A DNA stretch of 64,000 nucleotides from Maniola hyperantus (GCF_902806685.2 NC_048557.2:1116001-1180000); one strand, 5' to 3'. Shown: positions 11,319 through 21,764, numbered from the stretch's first letter. Notes: a model not told the origin generated them from the sequence alone. Made by a program: numbers and translations.

Positions 11319-11649
11319 AAAGTATTTAAACTTATATGACCTACGGAACTCTTCATGTGAGAGGCCGATTCGCACTTGACTGGGTTTTTTCAATCCCCGC
11401 AGACTTAGCGGTAACTCGAAATATAACAGACGATTTAGTTTAATATGTTTGATCTCACGTAAACGGTGTTTTTTCTTGGAACTATTGGATAGATGTGTTC
11501 AAGATCAGTGTTCTTACTGTTATTACAATATACTTTAGTGATAGATGGGTGTTCCTATACGGAATTTAAAAAATACTATCAGGACTATTTGTTTCTTACA
11601 TTTTGAATATTTTTTAAGTAGTAACAATTTTATAAAATAAACTTAAATC

Positions 11650-11850
11650 TAAATCTATATACCTATATGAAAGGAAAAGGTGACTGACTGACTGACTGAT
11701 CCATTAACGCACTGCTCAAACTACTGGACGGATCGGGCTGAAATTTGCCATGCATATTGCTATTATGACGTAGGTAGATATCTGCTAAGAAAGGATTTTT
11801 CAAAATTGAAATAGGGGTTGGAAGTTTGTGTACTATGACGTAGGCTGGAT
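11650..11850 (+). mobile_element. Helitron first-family fragment
   Basis: Begins TCTATATACCTATATGAAAG and has (GACT)n, CTACTGGACGGATCGGGCTG and GCTATTATGACGTAGG. The 3' hairpin and CTAG are missing. Confidence 0.55.
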
Positions 11851-11957
11851 GCCTACGTCATATCCGTGTGGACATAGCTAATAACACCAGTTACAATGGT
11901 AAAATGTATAAGACTCATCAGACATTGTTTCAACCTATTGTACCTGCATTTTATTGA

Positions 11958-11991
11958 ATAAATAAATCATTCATTCATTCATTCATTCATT
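11958..11991. repeat. ATTC microsatellite
   Basis: About seven ATTC units following AATAAATAAATC. It probably marks the tail of an old retroposon joined to the next Helitron piece. Confidence 0.8.
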
Positions 11992-11995
11992 CTGC

Positions 11996-12091
11996 ATGCC
12001 AAACTTCAGCCCGAATCGTCCAGTAGTTTGAGCTGTGCGTTGATAGATCAGTAAGTCAGTCATTTACTTTTTCCTTTTATATATTTAGATA
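11996..12091 (-). mobile_element. Helitron first-family 5' fragment
   Basis: The minus strand begins ATCTAAATATATAAAAGG, followed by the GACT-type tract and CTACTGGACGATTCGGGCTG. Truncated. Confidence 0.55.
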
Positions 12092-12539
12092 GTATAAAAT
12101 AAAAAAATATTAATATTCTATAAAATTACTGACCACCTACATCAGAGATCGGAATCGGAAATATTCTCTTGAGAAACTCATCTGAACCGAGATCATGTGA
12201 TATTTGGGTTCAAGAGACAGTTTTGATCAGCCGTTGCCAACTTTTAAATTATACATATTATACTACAGGATGTTTTTATTTCCACTATTTCACCCCCTTA
12301 GGGGTTGAATTTTCAAAAATCGTTTCTTAACGGATGCCTACGTTACAATAGCTATCTGCATGCCAAAGGAGATTGCCCATTTTCTTAGGAGCTTTGGGCC
12401 CCCCCTAATATAATTGTTATGTCACCATGGTTTTAATTTTATTGTGTAGACAAATAATTACCTTTTTATATTCTGCAAACGATTTTCATTTATTCACCCT
12501 GGTTATAAACTTTTTAAAACTGCGAAAAATATGATAATA

Positions 12540-12895
12540 GATCCTCATTCACTCTCCTTGAAGCAGTACAAAAAAATGCTGCATCAGTATATTGATACAG
12601 CATTATAAACTCGTATGCTTCTTCGTAATTTTTCTTATTTTTCTTGTTTTATGTAATATTTAGTATTTAATATTTAGTACTATTGTAAATTGCAGTGTTT
12701 TTATTTTTTATTTTTTCATATTTGTATTTTTAGCTTTAAGTTAACTGGTAATCCCGCACTTGCAAACTTTTAAAATGCATGCCAGTTTGCCAGTAATTGG
12801 GTGTACACTCTAAATTTTTTCTCTGTGAATTGTAATTGTTATTTTATAATATGTGTACTATCTGTTGGCAAACCAATAAAAAAAAAAAAAAAAAA
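12540..12895 (+). mobile_element. Probable retroposon 3' end with poly(A)
   Basis: An AATAAA runs straight into an uninterrupted A tract at 12880-12895, as at the end of a retroposed transcript. Upstream sequence is AT-rich without recognisable protein. The class is unknown. Confidence 0.4.
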
Positions 12896-13124
12896 GAAAT
12901 CTTATTTTTTATGTTGCTGATATTAAGGTTATATTTAATTAATACTTCTTCAAAATAAATGGATGTTTACGGTTCTAACAGTAATTATGGATATTTTCAA
13001 TAATTGAGTGAAAGAAAAGTCGTAATAAAACATAATCGTAAAAAAATAACACATTTTTTATAATTTATGTTAAGTTTTGACACGAACGCCACAAAAGAGG
13101 GCCCGTTCACGGGCGATCTCCTTT

Positions 13125-13200
13125 CAGCCCGATCTGTCGAGTAGTTTCAGCTGTGCGTTGATAGATCAGTCAGTCAGTCAGTCACGTTTTCTTTTTATAT
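13125..13200 (-). mobile_element. Helitron first-family fragment
   Basis: Carries CAGCTGTGCGTTGATAGATC and the CAGTCAGTCAGTCAC tract of the family in reverse. It is truncated at both ends and abuts a SINE. Confidence 0.5.
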
Positions 13201-13202
13201 GA

Positions 13203-13385
13203 AACCTCAATAGCTCAACCGGTAAAGGAGTGGACTGAAAACCGAAAGGTCGACGGTTCAAACCCCGCCCGTTGCACTATTGTCGAACCTACTCCTAGCA
13301 CAAGCCTGACGCTTAGTTGGAGAGGAAAGGGGAATATTAGTCATTTAACATGGCTAATATTCTTAAAAAAAAAATAAAAAAAAAA
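13203..13385 (+). mobile_element. tRNA-derived SINE (family D-type head), A-rich tail
   Basis: The head has an A-box-like TAGCTCAACCGGTAAAGG and a B-box GGTCGACGGTTCAAACCCC at tRNA-like spacing. The body ends in an (A)n-rich tail. A head-only remnant of the same family is at 56860-56905. Confidence 0.7.
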
Positions 13386-14105
13386 TTTAGAAGATATGTT
13401 TTATGTTTACCACAGACTCAAGTTTCATTCAATACAAACTCTCGCGACAAAATAACAACTTTGCAGCCTTGCATAGCAAATAACTATTTCCCCTAAGTTA
13501 CTAACAGCTACAGTTTCCCCTTCCAAGTCAACCCAGTCCATAGTAGACTGCACCATCGACTTATAAGTTGTAAACCGGTGAGGTCGCAGAGCTTATCCGT
13601 CATAAAATAAGAAAAATAAAAAACAATTTTTTTTACATAAATAGGACAGGTAGCGCGGCGTATGCCATTACTATAGCCCCCTGTATACTCCCATAATGCC
13701 ACGCGCGCCGGCCGGTGTCGGGTGACGTCACGCCGCGTCACGCTTGCGTAACGGACGACTACGTATTTATTTAAAGGCGGTCATTTGCAAATAGCACATG
13801 TCTTGCATGTGTCAATGTATTAATAGAAACACTCGAGTGGGTCACCTGTGTACATTTTTTTCTTCCATTCTCTTTGACGGAACAAATAAATATATTTTGA
13901 CGTGACTATTTTTAGAACACTCTGTAGCTGGGTGAAACTGATTTCCGTGTGCCATAAGGTTGTTGACTGTTGATCAAACATTTACTCTGGAATTCATAGT
14001 CAAGATAGAAGCTTCTTTAGGGGACCATTCAGACTTCAAACGATTTATTCCATTCTAATACCAACAACTAATACCAATGGTATTTGTTTGAACTCATATT
14101 TTTTT
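13386..14105. other. No recognisable feature
   Basis: A locally GC-rich patch (13680-13745) contains TGACGTCACG, a CRE/ATF-like palindrome, but no gene was recognised on either strand. Confidence 0.4.
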
Positions 14106-14639
14106 CTACTAGAGACCCGCCCCGGCTTCGCATGGGTGCAATGTAGATACAAATGTGGTGTCAGTGAGGAGAAATTAATAATCCATACTTCCATACTAGG
14201 TAATATTATAAATGCGACAGTGTGTCTGTCTGTCTGCTAGCTTTTCCCGGCCCATTGCGCGTTAGTTTTAATTTTACGATATTTCATATTATTTTAATTT
14301 TATGATATCTCCTAAGATATTATTCTAAATTAAATGATGTCGTCATTTTAAACGATAAACCAAAAACTAACAAGCATAAAAATAAATAAAATCTGTTTTA
14401 CAATATATATGTTAAAGCCCCGTTTATTTATTAATCTTACTTCAACAAAGAAAATACAAATTCAAACTGAATTTTCATATATAAACAAAATGAAACCCCA
14501 ATTCCACGATGATAAACTAGAAACCTTGTCACAAAGTGTGCATCTATTTGTGAATGAGTAACAGCCCATCACGATAACCTGATGATTTGTAATAATATTA
14601 AAATCATCTAAATCTCTCCTGATGATATTAAATAAAACT

Positions 14640-15165
14640 ATTTTTAGGGTTCCGTATCTCTACAGAAAAAGGAACCCTAGTAGGATCACTTTGTTGTACC
14701 TATATCTGTCTAATTATATTATGTCGTGTCTGCCAAGACCAAAGGATTCAAAATCTATAGGGTACTTCTTGTTGACCTAGAATCATGAAATTTGGCAGGT
14801 AGCAATGTCTACCTAACAGGAAAATCCGAAAACCGTGAATTTGTGGTTAAACATCACAAAAAAATAAAAAGTGTTATCTATCTAAATATATAAAAGGAAA
14901 AGGTGAGTGACTGACTGACTGAATGATCTATCAACGCACAGCTCAAACTACTGGACGGATCGGGCTGAAATTTATTAAAGAAAGCTATTATGCCGTAGGC
15001 ATCCGCTAAGAAAGTACTTTTGAAAATCCAACCCCTAAGGGGGTGAAATGGGGTTTGAAATTTGTGTAGTCCACGCAGACGAAGTCGCGAGCATAAGCTA
15101 GTTTCTTATACGATGGTACGGAACCTTTCGTGTGCGAGTCTGACTCACACTTGACTACTTTTTTT
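14640..15165 (+). repeat. 'TTCCGTACC' repeat split by a Helitron
   Basis: The left part begins TTTTAGGGTTCCGTATC and has AAAGGAACCCTAGTAGGATC and ATCATGAAATTTGGCAGGTA. The right part (15102-15165) ends GCGAGTCTGACTCACACTTG. The two halves are the ends of the family seen uninterrupted at 15578-16050. Confidence 0.7.
14881..15101 (+). mobile_element. Complete non-autonomous Helitron, 221 bp
   Basis: Starts TCTAAATATATAAAAGGAAA after A (14880) and ends GCGAGCATAAGCTAG before T (15102). The 3' hairpin is CGCAGACGAAGTCGCG. It is inserted inside the repeat at 14640-15165. Confidence 0.75.
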
Positions 15166-15577
15166 TAATTCAGGCTGGCGTGGGCCCAAGGTGTGAAACT
15201 GCTGATGAATTTATATCAAGTCGTTAGGATTATGGAGAAATCAGACATATTTAAAGTTTAGAATGATAGAAAGTAGTTCTTTCAAACACAGTAAACCTAA
15301 TGCTAAGACCGCATTCTTATTTATTTATTTTATATAAACAACTTTATTGTTAACAAAATTACAGAGAGTAAGAATACAGGATACACTTTAAAAAAACACA
15401 AAGGTCTTAAATAGGTAGGTATATAGAAATTAGAAACAAAATACCTATGTTATTTTTTTTTTAAACCTGTTTCAATGCGAGCTTTTATTTAAGCCATGTA
15501 TCTATTAATAAAGGTTAAAAGCCATAGACGGTTGTTGACATACAGGTAGACAACGGAGTGATCCTAAAAGAGTTCGT

Positions 15578-16050
15578 TTTTAGGGTTCCGTACCTCGGAA
15601 AAAAGGAACCCCTGTAGGATCACTTTGTTGTCTGTCTGTCTGTCTGTCCGTCAAGAAAACCTATTCCTATAGGTTTTCTTACCTACCTTTACCTACTTCC
15701 CGTTGACCTAGAATCATGAAATTTGGCAGATAGGTAGGTCTTATAGCACAAGTACTTAAAGGGGAAAAATCCGAAAACCGTGAATTTTTGGTTACAAAAA
15801 AATGTGTTCGTGAACTAATAATTCTCCCATAACTCCGAAGTTTACATACTTAGGTATCGAAAAATCTGAAATAATAATTATTGTCAATAGAAGTTTATGT
15901 ATATTTTACAGGAAAAATAAAACTAACACTCTATCATAGTTTTTCTACAAACGAAGTTAGTTTTGCAGTTCGTTAACAAAAGTGATTCTTGCCGTTTTAC
16001 TTCTTCTGTAGTACCCTCGGTGTGGAGTCCGACTCGCACTTGGCCGGTAC
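15578..16050 (+). repeat. 'TTCCGTACC' repeat, uninterrupted copy beside exon 2
   Basis: Runs from TTTTAGGGTTCCGTACC to GAGTCCGACTCGCACTTGGC, with the CTGTCTGTCTGTC tract and GACCTAGAATCATGAAATTT between. The class is unknown. It ends about 57 bases from the exon 2 donor. Confidence 0.65.
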
Positions 16051-16107
16051 CTCCTAATCCGAAAAAAACCGATACTATAGAAGTTTCGCTCGTAAGTATG
16101 AACTCAC

Positions 16108-16264
16108 CCTCAGGTATCTTGACAGGAGTGCCCAAGTTGAACTGCTGCAGCCGCGCCAGCGCAGCCTGCTGCAGCGCGCGCCGCTCCACCTCGCTCAGCG
16201 CCAGCAGCGACGTGTCGGCCAGCCGCACGGAGCGCCCGCTGCCGTCTGCCCAGCAACAACTGCC
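16108..16264 (-). CDS. ARHGAP6-like: Second coding exon of the same RhoGAP gene, pre-GAP conserved block
   Basis: This 157-base exon is bounded by a TTGTGCAG|G acceptor and a GAGG|GTGAGT donor. It enters in phase 0, matching exon 1, and leaves in phase 1. It encodes 52 residues with the pattern GRSVRLADTSLLALSEVERR, ALQQAALARLQQ and VKIPEG. The order GRSVRL - LSExER - LQxxA - LQQ - IP is the one I know from vertebrate ARHGAP6, a short distance N-terminal to the GAP domain. The likely insect counterpart is the RhoGAP54D type. No in-frame stop interrupts the exon and base composition rises to coding-like GC within it. Reading past the donor quickly becomes AT-rich and stops. A transposon-like repeat ends about 60 bases beyond the donor. 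The remaining exons, including the catalytic arginine region, must lie beyond the left edge. Confidence 0.82.
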
Positions 16265-16726
16265 CTGCACAATGCGTTACGTCATCACACCATCGAACAA
16301 CACCATCCATTTTTAACCCCCAAACCAAACGAGTGAGTCGAGTCGAGGAGTGCTTGTATAATGTGCGAATACCTTAAGGCTTCCGAAATGGAAATTGTGA
16401 TAAAATATAAATTAACTAACCAATTCTCAGTTTAAGAGATCAAAAGGTGTGAGTGATAATTTTTTCCGTGTCTCAACAACATAAAATCATTGAAATATCT
16501 CTAAAGATTAGGAGGATGAAGCAGTTGGTTATACCTGCGGTAAAACGGTGTGTTTATTGCTGACAGATTTACATTATAGTTTTAACTGTCTACTTAACAC
16601 AGTCTCTTGAGTTTATTTCTCACAACGTAACTATAAAACTTTATTATTCCAGTAGCCTTTCTTTACTCAGGAAGGTCCAAAAGTCATTTGTAGAAATGGG
16701 TATAATCTTTTATAATAAAATTCCGC

Positions 16727-17175
16727 AATCAATTTTCGCTTGTTTGGGATGCAACTTGTGTAGACACTTTAGCTGCATCCCACATTCAGGCGACCTCCTC
16801 TATGGCGGGTGCAGCGGCCATCAGCGCCGAACAGGCCAAAAGGCGCAAATATGAAAACCTCGATGGGAGCTTCGTATTCGTGCCTTTTGGTGTGGAGACC
16901 TTGGGGCCGTGGGGCCCGGGGGCTCGAGCTCTTTTTGAAGAAATTGCGAAAAGAGTTATCGAGTCAACCGGGGACCCGAGAGCTGGCAGCTACCTTGGCC
17001 AAAGAATTAGTTTGGCCATCCAATGGGGTAATGCTGCCAGCATCTTGGGTACAATGCCTCGCTGCGGTGGTCTCGATGAGGTTTTAGATTTAATTTAATT
17101 TATTTTAGTTTTAATTTAATGTTGTTTTTTTTAGATTTAAGTTTATTAATAGTTTATTTGTAATTAAAAATTGAT
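16727..17175 (+). mobile_element. 5'-truncated LINE, C-terminal coding end
   Basis: An open frame from about 16727 reads LVWDATCVDTLAASH, then (ATG 16802) AKRRKY, FVPFGVETLGPWGPGA and SLAIQWGNAASILGT, ending at 17098. This is the C-terminal tail common to a group of arthropod non-LTR retrotransposon polyproteins, after the reverse transcriptase domain. An AT-rich 3' UTR follows. No reverse transcriptase domain is present, so it cannot move. It is inserted in the host intron in the opposite orientation. Confidence 0.7.
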
Positions 17176-17604
17176 TAAAAGATTTTGGACTTGCCTTTAC
17201 ACAAGTTAAAGAAATCAATTAGAATTATACTCCTGCAAAAAGCAAGCAATCGAAGATTATGTTAATATCAAAAGAGCGTGGATTTGATCTGCAGCTCACT
17301 CCAGCAATGCGCGGGACTTCAATTACCTACTTTTATACATGGCCTAATATTGATCAAATCTTTGAAAAAGAGCAACCGCCGAGTTTCTTGCTGGTTCTTC
17401 TCGGTAGGAAACGCATTACGAACCAGTGGTAGATGCATTTGACTATTCATAAGCTGTAAGTTGTACCTATATAATACGCGATTTGAAATACATATATATT
17501 TAAAAAACACTTTGGTTTTGGGGATCAGTAAAACATTAAAATTTCGTTATAAAAAAAAAGTAAATAACATTCCAGCGCAGTGCCATAATTTAATTGATGC
17601 CATA

Positions 17605-18060
17605 AAATAATAATAAATAATAAATAAAATAAAATGTTTTTATTTCGACCAACAAGGATCATATTGGTGTTAGTAATTACACAAAACTTAAACCTAATTG
17701 TTAGTAATTATTAATATTAGTGTTAGTAATTACACGAAACTTAAACCTATTTGTTAGTAAAAAATCTATAACTATTTAAATTAGGACAGGATCGATTTGC
17801 CAGCACGTGAATCATACAACAGTGATTCAAGTACTGGCAGTCGATCCTGTCAGAAAATACCTTCAGGAGGCCATTGGGGCTGGACCGGACTCTACGCAAC
17901 AGGGATGTGCACCGCTTTCGCATAGTAGTATAAAAACAGTCTACATGCGCCTCGGCGAACATCCCTGACGCGCTGCAGAATCTGGGCAGCCCCATCAGCA
18001 TCCTGAATGCATTATTATATTGTACACGCAGGGCATTGTACTGCTTTTGCGTGTAAAAAA
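17605..18060 (-). mobile_element. 5'-truncated LINE, same family as 24888
   Basis: The minus strand reads YNALRVQYNNAFRMLMGLPR, FCSASGMFAEAH, MRKRCTSLLRRVR and LKVFSDRIDC, then a 3' UTR with the direct repeat TTAGTAATTAC and an (AATAAAAT)n-like A-rich tail at 17605-17640. It matches the fragment at 24888-25275 residue by residue over most of its length. No catalytic domain. Confidence 0.7.
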
Positions 18061-18194
18061 GGATGTAATAAAAGGATGTAACTACGAAATGCTACGAAAG
18101 ATCTACGACTGCTACGAGTTTTTGCGAAAGTGTCCATAGACTGGAACCACGAACCGGAAAACTAAACGTAGAACCACGTTTACTACGAAATTAT

Positions 18195-18500
18195 TCATCA
18201 TCATCATCATCATCATAATCAACCACTAATCAACCCATCACCAGCTCACTAGTGAGCGTGGGTCTTGTCTCAGAATGAGAAAGGTTAGGTCATAGTCCGC
18301 CACGCTGACCCAGTGCGGATTGGCAGACTTTACATACCTTTGAGAACATTATAGAGAACTCTCAGGCTTACAGGTTTCCTCACGATGCGAAGTTTTCCTT
18401 CAGTTGCTTAAAACGCACATAGCTCCGAAAAGTTAGAGATGCCTGGGTTCGAACCCCCGATCTCCCTATAGGAATAGGAGGCGGACATCGCTCTACGAAA
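18195..18500 (-). mobile_element. SINE A copy
   Basis: Reverse-strand SINE with a (CAT)n tail at 18195-18215, the CACGATG..TTTTCCTTC body and a degraded tRNA-like head including GGGTTCGAACCCCCGAT (the B-box region). Diverged from the complete copies. Confidence 0.7.
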
Positions 18501-18525
18501 TTATTATCGCTTCATAATCTAATAA

Positions 18526-19042
18526 AGAGAGAGCCAGCGAGTGCCAGACCTTACTTATTTTATAAACTCTGCGTATTGTCTCCAACCCTGGAAGGAACTT
18601 TTGTTAGGATGATTGTTTGGGTCATGGTGGCTTTGGGAGATAACAAGTAATAAAGGTGTAAAAAACTTACGTCAAAGTATAAAGGCCAATTTTTTATATT
18701 TTCTTCGGAGTACATAGTATTAGAAATCATGTCATGCATTGCTAGACAATTAGTATGATGGCAACCCCTTGCCAGACACCTTTAAAGTTAATAAATTATC
18801 AATGTTTAAGGGTGTCTGGCCGGGGTTCCCACGACACTAGGTGTCTGGCAATGCATGACGTCATTTCTAATACTATACTCCGAAGAAAATATAAAAAATT
18901 AAACTTTATACTTTTTACATTTTACACCTTCAGTACCTGTTATCTTCTAAAGCCACAACGTTCCTCCCAGTGTTGGAGACAATACGCAGAGAAACTTTCA
19001 GCTTTTATAAAATAAGGAATGTCTCGCACGCGCTGACTCTCA
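18526..19042. mobile_element. Foldback element, 517 bp
   Basis: Arms of about 230 bases pair over nearly the whole length, for example GCGTATTGTCTCCAAC at 18569 with its inverse at 18977, and TTTTATATTTTCTTCGGAGT at 18692 with its inverse near 18879. The centre holds a nested palindrome around GCCAGACACC/GGTGTCTGGC. Termini approximate GAGAGCCAGCG/CGCTGACTCTC. No clear target duplication. Confidence 0.65.
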
Positions 19043-19318
19043 GGCCATTAAGTTAACCTTTCGTTCTGTCAAGCCGCGTCGAATCAGATAGGTAATTAGT
19101 AAAAATATTGTTTAGCAAGGTGTAACGTCACCCAATTAAGCATTTTTAATAAGCTTCCACATAACTAGGTCACGCTCATCAAACGACGAACAACAAAATC
19201 ATAACCAAACTGACAAGTTATTATTAAACAAAATCGTGTGAAAACAAGACACTTTTCATTATACATCGTGTTCAAATTGCCCTGAAAGATGTGACTAGCT
19301 GACGTGACATATTTTAAG

Positions 19319-19400
19319 CTAGATGACGGCCGCAACTTCGTCCGCGTGGACTTAGGTTAAATTTCATCAAACTCGAAAAACCGAGTCTGATTCGCACTTG
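19319..19400 (-). mobile_element. Helitron 3'-end remnant
   Basis: CTAGATGACGGCCGCAACTT followed by CGTCCGCGTGGACTTAGG is the reverse complement of the second-family 3' terminus. It is followed by a scrap of the 'TTCCGTACC' family end (GATTCGCACTTGGCCGGTT). Confidence 0.5.
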
Positions 19401-19528
19401 GCCGGTTCTTACGTTTAGATAACAAAGAAACGCTATACAACTCTTCATCTGAGAGAACATAGTTTCGATCGAGTTTTGCATTAGGTAGGTCAGCTGGATA
19501 GCCTATTGTGCCTTCGCATAAGCTCTCA

Positions 19529-19687
19529 TGTGCAGGCAGTGGCGTGCACAGGGTTTGAAGCCAGGGTAGGCAGTTAGGTAGGAACCTGTTTACTGGCAGG
19601 TCATAATGTAAAATTTGCCATGAGCTACTACAACTGGGGTAAGCAGTGCATTTATGCCTCTATGACCTGCACGCCACTGTGTGCAGG
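19529..19687. mobile_element. hAT-like MITE, 143 bp, with 8-bp TSD
   Basis: Element 19537-19679 has terminal inverted repeats CAGTGGCGTGCA / TGCACGCCACTG. It is flanked by perfect TGTGCAGG duplications (19529-19536, 19680-19687). Eight-base duplications and CAGTG-type ends fit the hAT superfamily. It sits in the host intron. Confidence 0.8.
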
Positions 19688-19764
19688 TAATTGGTAAAGG
19701 TATGTAAGGATAGCGTGATAGTTATCGTGGTTTTGGCACTCTCTTTGGCAACAGGGCTTCTAGA

Positions 19765-19895
19765 TCTACCACGTTCTACGCCGATGTCGATTGTATAGCT
19801 GCACTACAATGCAATGCTGACTGAGTTGCAATGCTGACTGAGTTGCAATGTTGCAGAGTGATACTAAGTACGCTCGATCGACATCGGCGAAGAAG
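19765..19895. repeat. Small imperfect inverted repeat with internal duplication
   Basis: CTACGCCGATGTCGAT at the left faces ATCGACATCGGCG at the right. Between them GCAATGCTGACTGAGTT is duplicated in tandem. Confidence 0.55.
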
Positions 19896-20114
19896 GATGG
19901 AATAGATTACTGCACAGTTCGTTTAATCGGTGCGTGCCACGACAAGGATTAGATTAATAGCAAAATGGTGTCATGGTGACACTGCCAAGATCATGTAGTT
20001 TTCGTTATGCGCAATGGCAATATAGCAAAAGCGAGTGATTAGGAAGAAGAATAGAACTACATGATCTCGATAAAGACTAGTTTTACTCGTAGAGCAGAGT
20101 GCATTGCGACTGAC

Positions 20115-21764
20115 CTGAGGAGTCCATGCGGCTGCGACGCGGCTGGAGGAGCGGCTGCGCGTGCGCCACAGCCGCTTGCTCACGCTCTGCACCACGCTGC
20201 TCGACGACCGCGACTTCTGCATGCCACCTGCGGGCACAGGCACGGTCACAGGCGGCCCCGAGTGCCGCCCTAGCAGCGACGACAGAAACGAGTGCGACTG
20301 AGACGGAGACGGCGGCGGCGACGTCGGCGTCGACGCCACCGACGCGAACTGCAGCTCCCTGTACGTTAATATCCACCCCTCGTCCGTCTGACACCCCTTG
20401 TGGAGCCCATCATCGTCCACGTCGCCCGGCGGGCGCGGTTTAATGTTTCGGAGGTTCTTATCATAGTTTATACGCTTGAAGCGATCAGTCTTTTCGGAGT
20501 CCACGCTCTTCTTCCGAGCCATCCTCAGGTACCGCTTGATCGTGTCGCTGACCGACTGCGACACGTCGTCGTGGTCGACGCTCGAGCGGCGCCGCGGTCG
20601 CCTCTCCGGCGGCGGGCTCGTCGGGCTGGTCGGCGCCGTGGCGGCCTCCACCTTCTCCCTGTACGCGCGCTCGAGCTCCTGCAGCACCTCCTCCGGCACG
20701 GGGGACGTCTGCGTGCCCGCATCCACGAGCCTCTCCTCCTGCGACTCGCACAGCACCTCGATGAGAGGCGGCGGAGACAGCGGCGGCGATTGCGTACAGT
20801 CCTCATCGTTATACTTCCACACACCGAAACTGCGGCCACGGAACACGCTCCGCGAATTAGTCCCGCTGAACCCGACGGCGGGCCCGAACCCGCTCCCACC
20901 GCCGCTGACGCCGCCGCTGCCGCCGGCGCCGCCTCTGCCGCCCCGGTACGGCTTCGTTTTACGAAGATCATTATAAAGTTTTTTCAACAAATTTCTATCG
21001 CTCAACAAATCCTGCACTGTATTGTCTCTGGCCGACGACCGCTGATAGTATCTGCCGAGATTCTCGCGCAGGATCCTCTGCGCCGGGTCCGCGTCGGAAT
21101 CTGTCGGGCCGCGCTCCGCCTGCCGCTTCAGATAATTCCGTAACGCGTGCAGCAGCTCCTCGGACTCGGTGAGTCGAGGAGCCGGTCTCCTGGAGTCCTC
21201 TAGTTTCAGGTACTTGCGCAGGAGGTCGACCAGCGCTCCGTCTTCATCCTCCGCGACGGGCGGCCGGGGGCAGCCGTTTCTGAACGCGCTGCTGAAGGTG
21301 GCCCCGGGCGGCGGGAAGGCGGAGGGCGAGGGCGGCGGCGGCGGCGCCGCGAAGAACTCGCGGCGGAGCTTGGCGATGTCGAAGCGGCCGCCCGACGTGT
21401 GCGGGATGTAGAGGTCGGCTGGGCGCGCGGGCGGCGGCGCGTCGTCGGAGGGCGAGCGTGCGCGCACGGAGCCGCCGCGCGCGCGCTTCTTGCGGCGCGG
21501 CTTGGGCAGCACGCCGGGGTACGAACTCTTGCGCAGCAGCAGGAAGCGCGGCTCGCGGCCGCACACCTCCTGGAAGTAGGCCTCGAGGCGCGGCACGTCC
21601 TCGGCGCGGTTGCCGGCGCCGTCGGGCACGAGCCGGCGGCCGGCGTCGGCCATGTAGCGCCACGTCTTGCGCGTGAGCAGCCATCGCTCGCGCGGCTTGT
21701 CGCGGCGGCGCACGGTCTTGGTCATGGGGTCGGCGTGGTCGGGGCGCGCGCGGCGGCGCTCCAT
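20115..21764 (-). CDS. ARHGAP6-like: First coding exon of a Rho GTPase-activating protein (ARHGAP6-family)
   Basis: Open frame of 550 codons. I chose the ATG at 21764 because its context (AGCAGC before ATGG) is a good Kozak site. The frame stays open further upstream but only into low-complexity GC-rich 5' sequence with no ATG. The exon ends at a CTCAG|GTCAGT donor, so the last coding base is 20115 (phase 0). Residues about 15-85 form a basic, Trp-rich block (RERWLLTRKTWRYMADAGRR, then EAYFQEVCGREPRF) that looks like a conserved domain I cannot name. Further along are a basic cluster (90-98), polyproline (141-153), a Gly-rich linker (275-295), two TQT/CQT motifs (351, 458), Pro/Ser-rich segments (326-333, 379-393, 479-490) and a Ser/Arg-rich tail (518-543). 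The middle is probably disordered. Assignment to the RhoGAP family rests on the next exon. The protein is predicted to be cytoplasmic and to regulate Rho-type GTPases, but the GAP domain is outside the window. Confidence 0.85.

Larger units (their letters stand above)
1..16107 (-). other. Inferred downstream intron of the RhoGAP gene
   Basis: Exon 2 ends in phase 1 with a donor at 16107, so the transcript must continue leftwards. I found no segment resembling the basic linker or the GAP domain expected next, so the whole left part of the window is inferred to be intronic. The alternative is that a short exon was missed. Confidence 0.5.
16265..20114 (-). other. Intron between RhoGAP exons 1 and 2 (3.85 kb)
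   Basis: Bounded by GTCAGT at the donor side and TTGTGCAG at the acceptor side. The phases agree (0/0). It contains a LINE 3' fragment on the opposite strand, a second LINE fragment, one SINE, a 517-bp foldback, a 143-bp hAT-like MITE and a small inverted repeat, each listed separately. I see no additional coding exon inside it. Confidence 0.75.

Noticed and set aside
15963..16316. 117-codon plus-strand frame over exon 2
   Set aside because: Antisense of the RhoGAP exon plus flanking repeat. The minus strand has splice sites and family similarity.
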